A DNA stretch of 64,000 nucleotides. It comes from Rhynochetos jubatus. Lineage: Eukaryota; Chordata; Aves; Eurypygiformes; Rhynochetidae. The stretch lies in NCBI GenBank assembly GCA_027574665.1, contig CM050649.1, positions 59,486,150 through 59,550,149 of the forward strand. Reading direction: 5' to 3'. The notes beneath the pieces are model-generated. The model worked only from the letters and a program-made list of their open reading frames with translations, was not told where the DNA came from and did no database searches. Position numbers and translations under genes: made by a program. Below are positions 37,130 through 47,709 of the stretch, piece by piece (position 1 is the first letter of the stretch; each line of letters begins with the position of its first letter).

Positions 37130-37914
37130 GTAAGTAAGCTCTTGATGAAGATGAAAGTAAAACTAAAATTCAGTTATTCATCTAGTTGTTTTTATCCATT
37201 CCTTTCCAGCCAGTAGGTGAATACAATTATAAGAACTGACTGATTTTGATCTGTGCTGAGTGAATCTGCAAGGCCAAGAGTTAGAGGCTGTGCATGTAGG
37301 TAAAAAAAGGTCAGGCACTGTACTAACTAGATGAACATTAAAAAAAAAAAAGATAACTGTTTGAGAAACACATAGGTATGGGGAAAAGAGAATGCAAGGA
37401 AATAATGAGGCCACATTAAGTCAACACAAACAGCAGCAGTGACAGAGCAGAGCCTCTAGATCTCACTGCACTTTTGAAGGACTATAGGCTACATCTACTA
37501 ATCCCTTAATAGCAATAGTGAAATGATTGATCTAACTTTTTTAAAATATTTTTTTTCCCTGGTATTTTTATTTACAATAGCAAAAACTATGAATGCAGTG
37601 CTAAATGCTACTAACGAGGCTGACAAATCTGTTCAAGGTGGTGCTGCTTCTAGCACATACTAATGTGTTTGGGGTGTTTTACAAGACAAGTGTGACGCAA
37701 GTAAACTGAGAACGGGCTTAATCATACGGTGCTCTGAGCTCAGTGGTGCCAGGGGTAACTTTCTGAGATTATTTCAGTCTGCTTTCTTTGGAATAAGAAG
37801 TATATAGCCATGCCCTGAATATTACCTCAGCTTCTCAGGTGTGCCCACCTCCTGCAGTGCACTCCACATTGCCAGCGCAAAGCCGTATTTGAAAGTGAGT
37901 GGAGGGATGCTTAC

Positions 37915-37976
37915 CAAACCGCATCCATGAGAGACTTCCAACTCTCCCATCATTACTGTTAGTAATATTTGGAGTA
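37915..37976 (-). other. Candidate 62-bp exon on the minus strand
   Basis: Read on the minus strand, the pyrimidine tract ACTCTTCTCTTTTGTAG ends at the acceptor (37977-37978), and the donor TTTG|GTAAGC follows the segment at 37914-37909. The 62-bp segment is open in two phases, one giving TPNITNSNDGRVGSLSWMRF. I do not recognise it. It is on the opposite strand from the other candidates (7069-7149, 37088-37129), so not all can belong to one transcript. Confidence 0.22.
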
Positions 37977-39009
37977 CTACAAAAGAGAAGAGTCATTTTA
38001 GTTGAAACACTGGTATAGGTTGGTTGGGGTTTATCCATTGTTTCTTTCGAACAGTAACGTCTAGGCACCCCACATATATTTGGAGGTTTTTTTTCTGAAG
38101 GACTGAATAAACTGGTATTTATATCTGATTTGTGCAATTGAAAAACATTAAAATGGAGTTTGGAAGACTGTCTTTATGTTAGATGACAGATACACCTATA
38201 TTTTACATGCTTAATATATCACAAAGTCATTATGATTGTACTACAGTCCTCCCAAAGAAAGGTATGTATAAAGTCACTGGAGAGAACAGACATCCTTAAG
38301 AAGATGATTCAGTTCACCTGTGGTAGGTGTCTATTTATCTTGAACTTAGTGTTTAGAGAATAAAAAGAAGATATTTTAAATACCTACATTCACTGATGAT
38401 GTGTGTCAGCAAGCCTGCTTCTTGGGATAGACCCTAATGGAGCAGAGTATATAAAGGAGCACTCCTATTTTAAAAAATAATGGCAATAATAGATTTCCAT
38501 CTGTGTTTGCATAAAAGACTAGCATTTACACCCTGAGGAAGTGGGAAGACCATAGTAGAAGCTTTTTCCGGTTCAAGCATACATCTGATAAATCCCAGCA
38601 AAGCCAAGTACTCTCTTGCAACAGAAGTCTGCAGAGAGATTTCCCTCTTTTCCTGTGAAAGTCAGGTCACTGTTGGGCCAGGAATGAAAGAATCATGAGG
38701 CAGCCCAGAGACACATGATTCTCCCCACAGTGGAGGATCTTCACCTGATTCCATGATTGTTTCTGCACTTTGTGTTAAACTGTCACTGAACAGTCCTGTC
38801 ACTGAGGATTAGAAAGTCCCTCATATGTCCCAGCTGACAACAGTAACCACCAGGCTGAAGTTAATCCCCTTCTTGTTGGGTCACTTCTGAACCCATAACA
38901 TAAAAGTAAGGAAAATATCCAATTTGCAACAATGCAAAGTAAACTTTGGAATGGTTTCTACTAGAGTTACTTAGCTGAATTTCAGGCACATTGTCTGAGA
39001 AAGGGTTAC

Positions 39010-39957
39010 TGTCCTGGTTTAGGCCCAGCTGGCAACAAAGAACCACCCAGATGATGGGAGGGGATGGGGAGGAGAAAATATAAAGAAAGGCTCATTACCT
39101 GTGGTAAGGATGGGTGGGGTCTCTCACCCATTATGATCACAGGCAAAACACTCAACTTGGGGAAGAAATCTATTTAATCTGTTACTAATCAAATCAGAGT
39201 AGGATGATGAGAGACAAAACCCCAGATCTTAAAAACCTGTCCCTCGACCCCTTCTTTCTTCTCAGGCTACCTCCTCCCCAACAGCAGGAGGACAGGGAAT
39301 GGGGGTTGTGGTCAGGCCATCACATGTTGTCTCTGCCATTCCTTCCTCCTCAGGGGAGGACTCCATGTTCTGCCCCTGCTCCAGTGTGTGGTCCCTCCCA
39401 AGGCAGACAGTCCTCCACCAACTTCTCCAACATGAGTCTTTCCCATAGGATGCAGTTTTCTTCATAAACTGCCCCAACGTGAGTCTTTTCCATGGGGTGA
39501 AGTCCTTCAGAAGCAACCTGCTCCAGCATGGGCTTCCTATGGGATCACAGCCTCCTTTCGGCACAGCTATTTGCTCTGGCGGGGGCCCTTCCCAGGCTGC
39601 AGGTGGGTGTCTGCTCCCCTGTGACTCTCCATGGCTCCAGGTGTCTGCAGGGGAATCTGTTTTGGCCACCTCCTCCCTGCCTTTATGCACTGAACTGGGT
39701 GTTTGCCTGGCTGTCTCCCTCCCATCCCACTCCTTTCTCCATGATGATGCTTCCCACTCTGTTTCTGCTTTTGCTGCTACTTCTCTTTTTGTGTTTTCCC
39801 TTCTAAAATATGTTAATTCATAGAGTCTCTAACAGTCTTGGCCAAGGCCAGAGACAGGTCCAGTTTAGAGTCAAGAGAGATTTTCTCAGTTCCTCACAAA
39901 ACTATCCCTGTGGTCCTTTCCCCTCTACCAAAACCCTCACCACATAAAGCCAACACA
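39010..39957 (-). mobile_element. GC-rich solo LTR with target duplication
   Basis: Begins TGTCCTGGTTTAGGCCCAGC and ends CATAAAGCCAACACA, 948 bp. The 5-bp flanks GTTAC (39005-39009) and GCTAC (39958-39962) match 4 of 5, a likely target duplication. The centre shares with the LTR at 28292-29277 the blocks CTTCTCCAACATGAGTC, CCTGCTCCAGCATGGGC and GGGATCACAGCCTCCTTT. TTTAAT at 39173-39178 is an ATTAAA signal on the minus strand. No internal region is present. Open frames up to 142 codons inside it come from GC-rich repeats. Confidence 0.85.
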
Positions 39958-40727
39958 GCTACATAGCACACAAATTTTTGTTTACTCATGACTTTACATT
40001 AATATAGCATGGTTTCAAACAAGTTCACCCTTTAGCAATACCCTCCACTCACAGCTCTACATGTTCCTCAGCATAATGAAATAGTTTTAATATTTCTGCA
40101 GAAGAAAAATATCATGCCTGAAACAAAACAACCAAAAAAAAGTAAAAAGAGCTATGCAGAAATTAAATGGACATGAATTCTCACATTTTGGACAAAAATC
40201 TCTCATTTATCAAGATTTTGCAGCATATTCACTGCAAGAGGAAACTGCAGCTCCACAGTTCTTTCCCTTTTCCCCTCAGTCTTCAAAAATTAACAGCTAA
40301 AGACATCAAATCAAAGAGCATAAAGATTTGATTCCCAGAGGTGGTGTCATCACCATTGTCCAGCTAAAGTCAGACAACCTGGCTTATTCAGAAGGCATGT
40401 TCAGTCCACAGTGGTGGCAAGCCATGATACACAACACATCATTTATTATTTGCTACTATGAAATATGTATGAATATTCTCACAGAAGGGGGACTACATGA
40501 TATGCTCTAGCCACAGACTATAATTAAAGCAGATGGGATCTCATGAACTCCTGGCATCCAGTTTTTTGGTTGAAACACAGCACTGACTGTATTTCCTGGT
40601 TTCCAGAAAGTCAATGTTTATCATACAGCATTTCTCCTTCTTCAGATGTGCATTTCCTGACTTCACCAGTTCTAGCTGAAATTAATGTCTTGAATAACAT
40701 TTCCAGTGCAGTGTTATTCTGCCACTG
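39958..40727. other. AT-rich spacer between two LTRs
   Basis: About 770 bp. No internal retroviral genes, primer-binding site or polypurine tract were seen, so the LTRs at 39010 and 40728, which also differ in sequence, are two separate insertions and not the ends of one provirus. Confidence 0.55.
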
Positions 40728-40883
40728 TGTTGTGGTTTAGCCCCAGTCAGCAATCAAGCACCACACAGCCACTCGTTCACCTCCCCCTTCCCCCAGTGGG
40801 ATGGGGGAGACAATCAGAGGAAAAAGATAAGAGAATTCATGTGTTGAGATAAGAACAGTTTAATAATTGAAAGTAAGTGAAAT

Positions 40884-41017
40884 AAGAAATAAAATAATGA
40901 TACTAACACTACTACTATTACCAATGATGATGGTAATACACATGAAAGTACTATTACTACTACTAATGATAATAATATGTAATGAAACTATAATGATAAT
41001 ATGTAATGAAAAGAGGC
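40884..41017 (+). repeat. Degenerate TAA/TGA/ACT triplet-rich tract inside LTR
   Basis: Imperfect triplets (ACTACTACTATTA, AATGATGATGG, TACTACTACTAATGATAATAAT) and a repeated GATAATATGTAATGAAA / AATAATATGTAATGAAA. This family usually carries a variable ATT/ATC-type triplet array at this place, so it is part of the LTR. Confidence 0.75.
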
Positions 41018-41313
41018 AAAAAAACCCAAACAGCAGAAAAAAAAAGTGATACAACTGTTTATCACCCACTGACTGACACTCAGCCTGTCCCCAGGCAGTG
41101 ACCATGTCTCCCGGCCAACTCTCCCCTCAGCATATATACTAAGCATGACATTTTATGGCATGAAATGTTCCTTTTGTCAATTTGGATCAGCTGTCCTGGC
41201 TGTGTCTCCTCCCAGCTTCTTCTCTACAAGAAGACAGGGGCAGTATGAGAAACTGAAAAAGATCTTAGTTTAATATAAACATTGCTTGGCAACAACCAAC
41301 CTAAGTATGATGT

Positions 41314-41415
41314 CAACATTCTTCTCAGCACAAATCCAAAACATAGCCTCATACTAAAAACATCAGTGTTATCCACATTCTTCTCAACACAAATCCAAAA
41401 CATAGCCTCATGCTA
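41314..41415 (+). repeat. 59-bp tandem duplication in LTR U3
   Basis: CAACATTCTTCTCAGCACAA (41314) and CCACATTCTTCTCAACACAA (41373) begin two copies offset by 59 bp. Both continue ATCCAAAACATAGCCTCAT and CTA. They differ at only a few positions over about 43 bp, so the duplication is real and recent relative to the LTR family. Confidence 0.85.
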
Positions 41416-41526
41416 GCTGTTGTGAGAAGAATTAACCCTATCCCAGCCAAAACCAGCACACAGTTTTTACTCCATAAAGATGGAGATTTTTGCACGATTG
41501 TCTCTGATGTGTAATTAATATCAGAA

Positions 41527-42285
41527 ATGGAAGCACAGAATAACACATTAATTCAGGCAGAAAGGGACTTTGGGATGTCTCTAGTTCAACCCCTTTCCCA
41601 AATCAGGGCCAGTTCTGGGGTAAGACCAGGGTGTTCATGACCAGGGTGTTCAAGCTGGGGTTTGAATCCTCCAAGGACAGAGATGGCACAGCCTCTTGGG
41701 GCAACCTCAAAGACCTCTCATAGGCTGTGGGGTTCTGTTAGATACCCCTGAAATCTGTCCTTTCTTCAGGTTGAACTGGCCCAGCTCCCCCAGCCGCTCC
41801 TCATAAGGCAAATTCTCTAGACCGCTGTCATGAGGGGCCTCCCCAAGCTCCCTCCAGTTAGACCATGTCTTTGCTGTGTTGGGGCCCAAATTCATACACA
41901 TTATTAGATATGGGCTGAGGAGTACCTCAGAAACATGGACGGGGACAATTTCTTCCCTCACTGTATGGGCCATGTCCCTTCACACATCCTGGGAAGCTGC
42001 TGGCTGTATTTGCTGCCAGGGCACCCTGTAGGCTCATATTTAGCTCACTATTGCCCAGTACAACCCTGAGGCTTCTCCCACAGAGATGTTCCCCAGTCCC
42101 TCTGTCCTCAGCCTGTCTCATTGAAGGGAACCTGCCCTCTGTGGACTGCACTTGGCATTTGCATTTGCTGACAGGGTAACTGTCAGCCCATTCCTGCAGG
42201 TTCCCCTGGCCCTGCCCCCAGGCATGCTGAGTTGCATGGAGGCAGATTGATGTTGTAAAGAAGTCTATGGAAATGTAATTGTACA
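41527..42285 (-). mobile_element. CR1 LINE, 3' half, minus strand
   Basis: Starts AAGCACAGAATAACA…TTCAGGCAGAAAGGGAC, the reverse complement of a CR1 3' end, then AGTTCAACCC, CAGGGCCAG, GGACAGAGATGGCACAGCCT and CTCTTGGGGCAACC. On the minus strand the frame near 41707-41900 reads NLPYEERLGELGQFNLKKGQ, matching the CR1 'LSYEERLRELG…FNLKK' region. Further right, ACATCCTGGGAAGCTGCTGG and ACCTGCCCTCTGTGG correspond to the earlier ORF2 C-terminal part. The right edge at about 42285 is the 5' truncation and is approximate. Stops and frameshifts make it inactive. Confidence 0.85.
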
Positions 42286-44546
42286 TATAAGGGTTCCCAG
42301 ACTGACCTTATGAATTAATTTCAAAAGCCAAAGCTTATGAATAAACATTAGGAGTAACCACAATGCAGTCAAGCTCTTTGTCATAATAGTTTTATTGTAA
42401 AGGGCACTTAGTAATACAGAGAATAGCTGTGGATAGGCTCAAAAAACTTGAAATAATTGCAGGGTTAGAAACTAGCATATTCCCTCATCCCTTCCACAGA
42501 TCTGATTAAACAGCTCCTTAGGAAAAAAAAAAAATAATGCTGTACTCTATTTCTTTTAAAGAAAATTACTTTACCTTCCCTCAGGAAGATAATAATAAAG
42601 GAAACAAAAGAAAAAAAATGTCTGAAGATAGGCAGCATGTTTTTCACATGTGTAAAGAAGAGCATCAGAGGCTTTAATCTTTTTTCCCCTTGTGACATGT
42701 GCTTTGAAAGGGAAAGAAAGACTCTAAAGTGATGACACCTGGCGAAGGATCTTTCACCCCGAAGACACCCACAAAATATAGGATATATTTGATGTATTCA
42801 AACACTGTGTTGATAACTACAGATCTCTGAGAAGTAGAAGGACAAAACCACTGTCCATGAAGGCTTCCTGGTTTGAAGCTGTTACCAAAATTGGAGCTGT
42901 TAATCAATGGAGTTGTTAATGAAACAAAATGCCCACACAGATCTAGAAAATCAAGTTGTGGGTGAAACAACGAAATTCTGGAGCTCTGAATGCAAATGTG
43001 AAAATGAAGGCAAAGAAGGAGTGAAATAAGCAATTTGTTTTATTCATAACCTTTCATTTGAAGTGTTTCATTTCAGTTTTGACCTATCAAATTTTGTTTA
43101 TTACATATTTTATTTGCTGCATAACTTTAAGTAATGCTTTAAGTAATTTACTGAATGTTTTAAGAGGTAATTCCTTCTCTGTGGTTTAGTTGCTGTGGAA
43201 TATATACAATAATTTTTAGAGGGAGTTAGATAAAGTTGCCTAACTTATATTAAAATGTATTTAAATAAAAAGTCGACTGAATGACTGAAGCTCAGTCCTC
43301 ATGTGTACAGTCATTCTAATTTCCAAAGTATTCAGATTCAGGAAGATCAGATGAGCATCCATATGTTACAGAAATTTTACTCTGAAACAACCTGCAGGGA
43401 AAGACCATGGCAGTTTTATAGGGTGTTATATCTTTAGTATTTTCAAATAGTCTTACATGTCTTGACTTATAACCATGAATTATGGTAGCTCTGTGAGTTA
43501 AGAAAAGCACTAGATGTATCATGCACTTGATTTTTATGTTCAGACATTTATATTGTCAGATTTGATGGAAAGAATGCAGAGTAGTCTGGAAGGGAGGTGT
43601 TTCTATAGGTGTCCTTACACCTAGAAAAAACTCATAATTTAAACATACACTCAAATTATAGGGTGTGTAAAGAAGCAAGCAGCTTGCATCAATGACATCA
43701 GTTCATTTCACAAACAAAAAGAGGTGCTACAAATTAATACATTTGTATTCTGCTTTTCTATTTTCCCAATTACAAACAGTGCAAGAGAACTGAATAAATC
43801 AAAGGCTGTTATTACAGCAATGATATATTATGTGCTACTCTACATTATCAGGAGATAATGCAATAGCATTTTTGTAGATTACTACAAGTCATAATTCCTG
43901 ACAACTATAAGCATGTCCACAAGAAAGGTCACAGTTACAGAATGCCATAGCCCACTGAATAAAACGAAATGCGATACTGTGCTGTCATAACTGCTTAAGT
44001 TGAAAAGGGAAGTAACAATTTATTGAATAGATTAACAATTTGAAGAAAGTCCACTTCTACAAAAGCTATTTTAATACCAGTTATATTCTTATGTAAGGCA
44101 GATGGGGATACAACCGCCTGAAGTAGAGGATTACACTAGGAGAAAAGTAGCGTATGGCTACACTTAGCCTGCACGGGAGATGGAATTGCAGTACCATTAT
44201 GCTGCAAGGAGCCAGCATCACAACGCTAATAAAATTTTGGGCATGCAAACTTTATGGAGACAATGCAAGCCTCATCATAGTCTTTTATGGAGACTATGCA
44301 AGGCCATATGAAACTACAGAGATTGCCAAAAGCTAGGGACTATGCAAGTAGTCTTGGGCTGTGTGGGCAGAGCCTAGGCGATAGGCAGGGAGGTGAGGGC
44401 ATTATCAGACCAGCTGTCGGTGTGTAAATAATCTTCATGGCTATGCTACATTGCTTACTGAGGGGCGAAATGATATACTGTTCTTCACAAAATGTTTTCC
44501 TCCGAAATTACTACTTACTACATGTTGATATTTAAAGAACAATTAT
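42286..44546. other. AT-rich unique DNA without recognised genes
   Basis: About 2.3 kb. The 119-codon minus-strand frame (42674-43033) is Leu/Phe/Ser-rich with no domain that I recognise. Positions 44100-44420 have more CpG and G+C than the surroundings, with a 33-bp repeat (44251-44307). They might be a worn LTR, but I cannot place them. Confidence 0.45.
44251..44307 (+). repeat. 33-bp diverged tandem repeat (TTTATGGAGACWATGCAAG)
   Basis: TTTATGGAGACAATGCAAGC at 44251 and TTTATGGAGACTATGCAAGG at 44284 are offset by 33 bp. A third core GACTATGCAAG follows at 44338. The unit lies in a GC- and CpG-richer segment of unknown identity. Confidence 0.75.
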
Positions 44547-44648
44547 AGAATCCCAGAATGGTTAGGGTTGGAAGGGACCTTAAAGACCATCTAGTTCCAA
44601 TCCCACTGCCGTGAGCAGGGACACCCTTCACTAGACCAGGTTTCTCAA
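44547..44648 (-). mobile_element. CR1 LINE 3' end, minus strand
   Basis: ATAGAATCCCAGAATGGTTA, GGTTGGAAGGGACCTTAAAG, ACCATCTAGTTCCAATCCC and GTGAGCAGGGACACC are the reverse complement of the CR1 3' terminus. About 100 bp remains. The octamer-type end lies at the left, and the sequence is truncated at the right near CCAGGTTTCTCAAAT. It is less diverged than the other CR1 tails in the window. Confidence 0.9.
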
Positions 44649-45072
44649 ATAATGCTATGGGTTGAGTTATACGCAGCTGATACTGGCTAACACATTTACT
44701 TCCTGTTTTTAAATTTCTTTAGATTTCTTCATAGGGCTAGATACAGATGAAACAATAATTTCCCCTAACTTGGGTTTAAGTATACATCCTAGTAAAACAA
44801 AGGCACACTCCCGAGACTGCTACACAGCATTATTTGCATCGGCAAAGAGAACTTCTTATCTTGGTTTTGTAGAAGTGGTGTGTGAGGGTACATAATCATG
44901 TATTCATATGTAATCACGTAATCACAGAGGCAAGGTGTCTGAAGAGCTTATTACTTCAAGCTTTTCCTTTCTACTTCTTCTAGGGGCTGCTTTTGCAGAA
45001 ACAGTACTAGTTCATAATTTGGCATATTAGCTTAAACCAGTCATCAATTTGCATTTACATTATTATTTTCAG
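44649..45072. other. AT-rich unique DNA, nothing recognised
   Basis: About 420 bp without a coding region or repeat I can name. It ends in the pyrimidine-rich tract TATTATTTTCAG that forms an acceptor-like site before 45073. Confidence 0.45.
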
Positions 45073-45291
45073 GCTTCAGCTGCACTAGCTGAGGGCAAGC
45101 CATGCTGTCTGATGAAGGAGCAGAGCAAAAAGCTAGACCCTAAAAACTTTGTAGTCACTGCAGCTAAATCCAACGGAGACTATGAGGCAGATCTCTGGGG
45201 AGGGTGGTGGCAAGGCAGAAGAGAAGAATACCAGCAAGCCAGATGGGAACCTCCAGATTCAATCATAAAAGCTGTGGTGGAACAGCAGTGA
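45073..45291 (+). other. Unexplained 73-codon open segment behind a splice-acceptor-like site
   Basis: Immediately after TATTATTTTCAG (45061-45072) the frame in phase 0 stays open for 72 codons and ends at TGA (45289-45291). It begins ASAALAEGKPCCLMKEQSKK and continues with an acidic/aromatic part (DYEADLWGGWWQGRREEYQQ, about residues 37-56). The open frame also runs upstream through the acceptor to an ATG at 45049. The block is GC-richer than its flanks. I recognise no domain. It could be a terminal coding exon, a non-coding exon or an unclassified repeat. No AATAAA was seen close downstream. Confidence 0.25.
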
Positions 45292-47199
45292 GATTTTCAG
45301 GTTAAATATAGGCTGAAAGGAGTTTGGCACCATGAGCAAGAGAAAATTTTCCTTTGTCCAGTGAACTGAGATTTTGGCCATTCTTCAGCAGTTTCTCTTT
45401 TGGAAGAAACTAGTTTACAGAATTCCAATATTTGGCTTAAATGCTTAGGTCAAATAAGAATAATAGCTTAGACTGCAGCCTAACCTGTGTTAGGTTCACA
45501 TCCTGTACAGAAAGCCAATTCACCCCAAATTTCACTGGAGACAATTATGCTTATTGTTTATAGCCCACTCTGGTAAACTTAATAAGAAAATCTTGATTAA
45601 TTTTCTTAAATCCATGGGAAGAGCTATAGACGTGACAGCATCCTCAACAAGCGGACAATGTCAACAAAGGATGTAATGTAGTTTTAATTAACTTCATATC
45701 ATACTAGACAAGATGGTAGGGTTAGAAAGGAGACAAAGAGGTACCATCTATATGAGCACAGAAGGTAAAATTATCCTCTTCTCGGATCAGTATGCCAGTT
45801 CAAACAATCTTAAGATGTGTTGCACAAGGACAAAACCTACTGAGTTCAGATTTAATACCTCAGTTAAGAAGGCTTTAGTCTCTCAAGTACCTAAATTATT
45901 GACGTGATGCAGCCTGCCATGCTTTCAGACTTGTGAACAGTTTCACAACTCTCATAATCAAGCTGGGCACAGGTTTAGCCTGATTATGATCTTCTATTTG
46001 CAATACTGAATGAACCAGGTCACATAATTCTTAGATTATGAACATGGAAGGACTTTGGTTTTTTTCTACTTCTCTGTGTTTCTTGTAATTTGCTGTCTTT
46101 TTTCATTTTCTTCTCCATATATTAATAATTTAAAAAATATAGAATTTGTCATGTTACACATCAGCTGACACCTTATTCCAGATTTAGATGTATTTGGTTA
46201 TCAGTACTGACTATTCTTTGCTTTTTTTATTCATTAGCATCCTTCTGTGGAACTAAGTCAGGGAGAGCCTGTGTATTTCTGGGTAACTAGCAGTATAGCC
46301 CTTTTCATCATAGTTTCATTTTTCTCATCACAGTGTCATATCATTAGGTTATATTAAATCAATATTCATTCGGTCAGTCTCAATGTGTTTGATAACTGTG
46401 GAATGCATTACAATCTTCTAGAAAACAACCAAGTGTGGCAGTACCTGAAGGCAACATGTTTTTATAGAAAAAAAATCCAAAAGTGTGGGGTCTTTGAATA
46501 TGTTTAGAGTCAACCTTTGGAGAGTATCAAGCTCTGCTGACCCAAGTAACTCTTCTCTGTAGCTTTTAAGCATAACTGGAGCATAAATCAGATGAAAAGT
46601 AATGAAAAAAATGCTCTGCTTATGTCATCAGACAAAACTGGGTGACAGAAAATGCAATAATTCACATGTAAATAGCTTTGAAGCTGTACTGACTCTAAAG
46701 ATAAAATGGACTGCATTTATTAAGGTCATATTCCTTAGAAACATTATACTTGAACATAGCCTCTGTAAGCTGCTTATGTCCATGCATGGCTTCCTGACAA
46801 CTATCTTGCATTCACTCCCATGATTTCTTCATTTTTCTCACATTGTCCCTATCCTTCACTACTCTGTGTGTCTCAGTGTCTAACAACACAAATAAGCTGT
46901 GACCTCAAAGCCTCAGGGATCTACACGTCACTTGAAATAAATGGCTTACCTTGATGCAAGGTAAAATAAACCTGCTAAATATTATCTTTGCTACTTTTTT
47001 AAAACATTTTTCCCCTTGTTTTTATCTTTTTACTACTGGAATTCATTTGAATTCCTCAGTACGGGGAAATTTTGAGTACTGCTGTTGACTACTATTGTAA
47101 GAATCCAGAAAGGAAATATTTTCAGGTCCAAGTACCTCCAGTAATTTTTTTCATAATAGCGCTGCTCGTATGTCATAGATAAATTGTAACACATATGCT
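45292..47199. other. AT-rich unique DNA without recognised genes
   Basis: About 1.9 kb. Open frames are 73 codons or fewer with no domain that I recognise. No repeat ends are visible. Confidence 0.5.
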
Positions 47200-47562
47200 A
47201 ATGGACCCAATTCTTCCTCCAGTCCTGTTTAACCTCTTTGTTAATGGTTTGGATGATGGGGTGGTGTGTACCTTCAGCAAGTTTGCTGATCACACCAAAC
47301 TGTGAGAAGTGGTTGATACACCAGTGGGTTGTGCTACCATCCAGAAGGACCTCAACATCTGGAGAAACAGGATAACAGAAGCCTCATGAGGTTCTACAAG
47401 TGAAAGTACAAAATCCTTCACCTGGGGAAGAACAACCCTATGCATCAACGTATGTTGAGGGTCACCCATCTGGAAAGCAGCTTTGCAGAAAAGCGCCTAG
47501 GTGTCCTGGTGGACACCGAGTTGAACATAGGCCAGCAACGTGTCCTTGCTGCAAAGAACGTG
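47200..47562 (+). mobile_element. CR1 LINE, RT and C-terminal fragment
   Basis: Reads through the CR1 RT block LFNLFVNGLDD…TFSKFADHTKL (about 47225-47303), then 'TTGATACACCAGTGGGTTGT' and 'TCACCTGGGGAAGAACAACC', and a C-terminal frame (SSFAEKRLGVLVDTELN, 47482-47532) ending near GCAAAGAACGTGAATAG. The catalytic FADD motif is FADH here (GAT 47288-47290, CAC 47291-47293). Both ends are truncated and no CR1 3' tail is present. The right edge leads into unidentified sequence before an LTR. Confidence 0.85.
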
Positions 47563-47634
47563 AATAGTTGTCACATAAAAAGGGTAATTTGGTCGAAAAT
47601 AAACCCCCTTGCTTTCCAGCTTGTTCTCAGATAA
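47440..47634 (+). pseudogene. CR1 ORF2 C-terminal fragment
   Basis: Open stretch of 64 codons. Residues 10-45 (HLESSFAEKRLGVLVDTELN, QQRVLAAKNVNS) match the CR1 ORF2 C-terminal region. The end of the frame is unrelated sequence beyond the CR1 boundary, so its length has no biological meaning. Confidence 0.7.
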
Positions 47635-47709
47635 CAGAGAGGCTGGGGGCAGCTAGGTTTAGCTTCTGAGTGATGCTCAGTCTGGCACTATTAGTCTGGC
47701 TGTGTTCAG
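47563..47709. other. Unidentified spacer between CR1 and LTR
   Basis: About 147 bp containing AATAAACCCCCTTGCTTTCC and GAGAGGCTGGGGGCAGC. An AATAAA followed by a C/T-rich stretch is LTR-like, but no TG…CA ends could be fixed. It may be a fragment of another LTR on the plus strand. Confidence 0.35.

Larger units (their letters stand above)
35805..39009. other. AT-rich unique DNA holding two small exon-like segments
   Basis: Apart from the segments listed separately (36793-36817, 37088-37129, 37915-37976) I recognise nothing. Open frames are 100 codons or shorter. A slightly GC-richer patch at 38570-38860 is unidentified. Confidence 0.45.
40728..41460 (-). mobile_element. Solo LTR (ERVL-like) with internal duplication
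   Basis: Begins TGTTGTGGTTTAGCCCCAGT and ends CCAGCCAAAACCAGCACA, 733 bp. Other blocks: CCAGTGGGATGGGGGAGA (U5), an ATTAAA signal on the minus strand (TTTAAT at 40859-40864), a TAA/TGA-rich tract (about 40884-41017), TGTTTATCACCCACTGACTG, a TATA-like CATATATACTAAGCATGACA (41131-41150) and TTAACCCTATCCCAGCC (U3 end). The strand follows from the order U3-TATA-polyA-U5. Flanks CACTG and CAGTT match only 3 of 5. A 59-bp unit in U3 is duplicated (listed separately). Confidence 0.88.

Noticed and set aside
39262-39690. 142-codon minus-strand open frame
   Set aside because: Contained in the LTR at 39010-39957, with no retroviral or host domain.
39010-41460. The two neighbouring LTRs as ends of one provirus
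   Set aside because: Their sequences differ, no polypurine tract or genes lie between, and the first has its own likely target duplication (GTTAC/GCTAC).
40723-41465. CACTG/CAGTT as target duplication of the LTR at 40728
   Set aside because: Only 3 of 5 bases match, which is not enough to claim.
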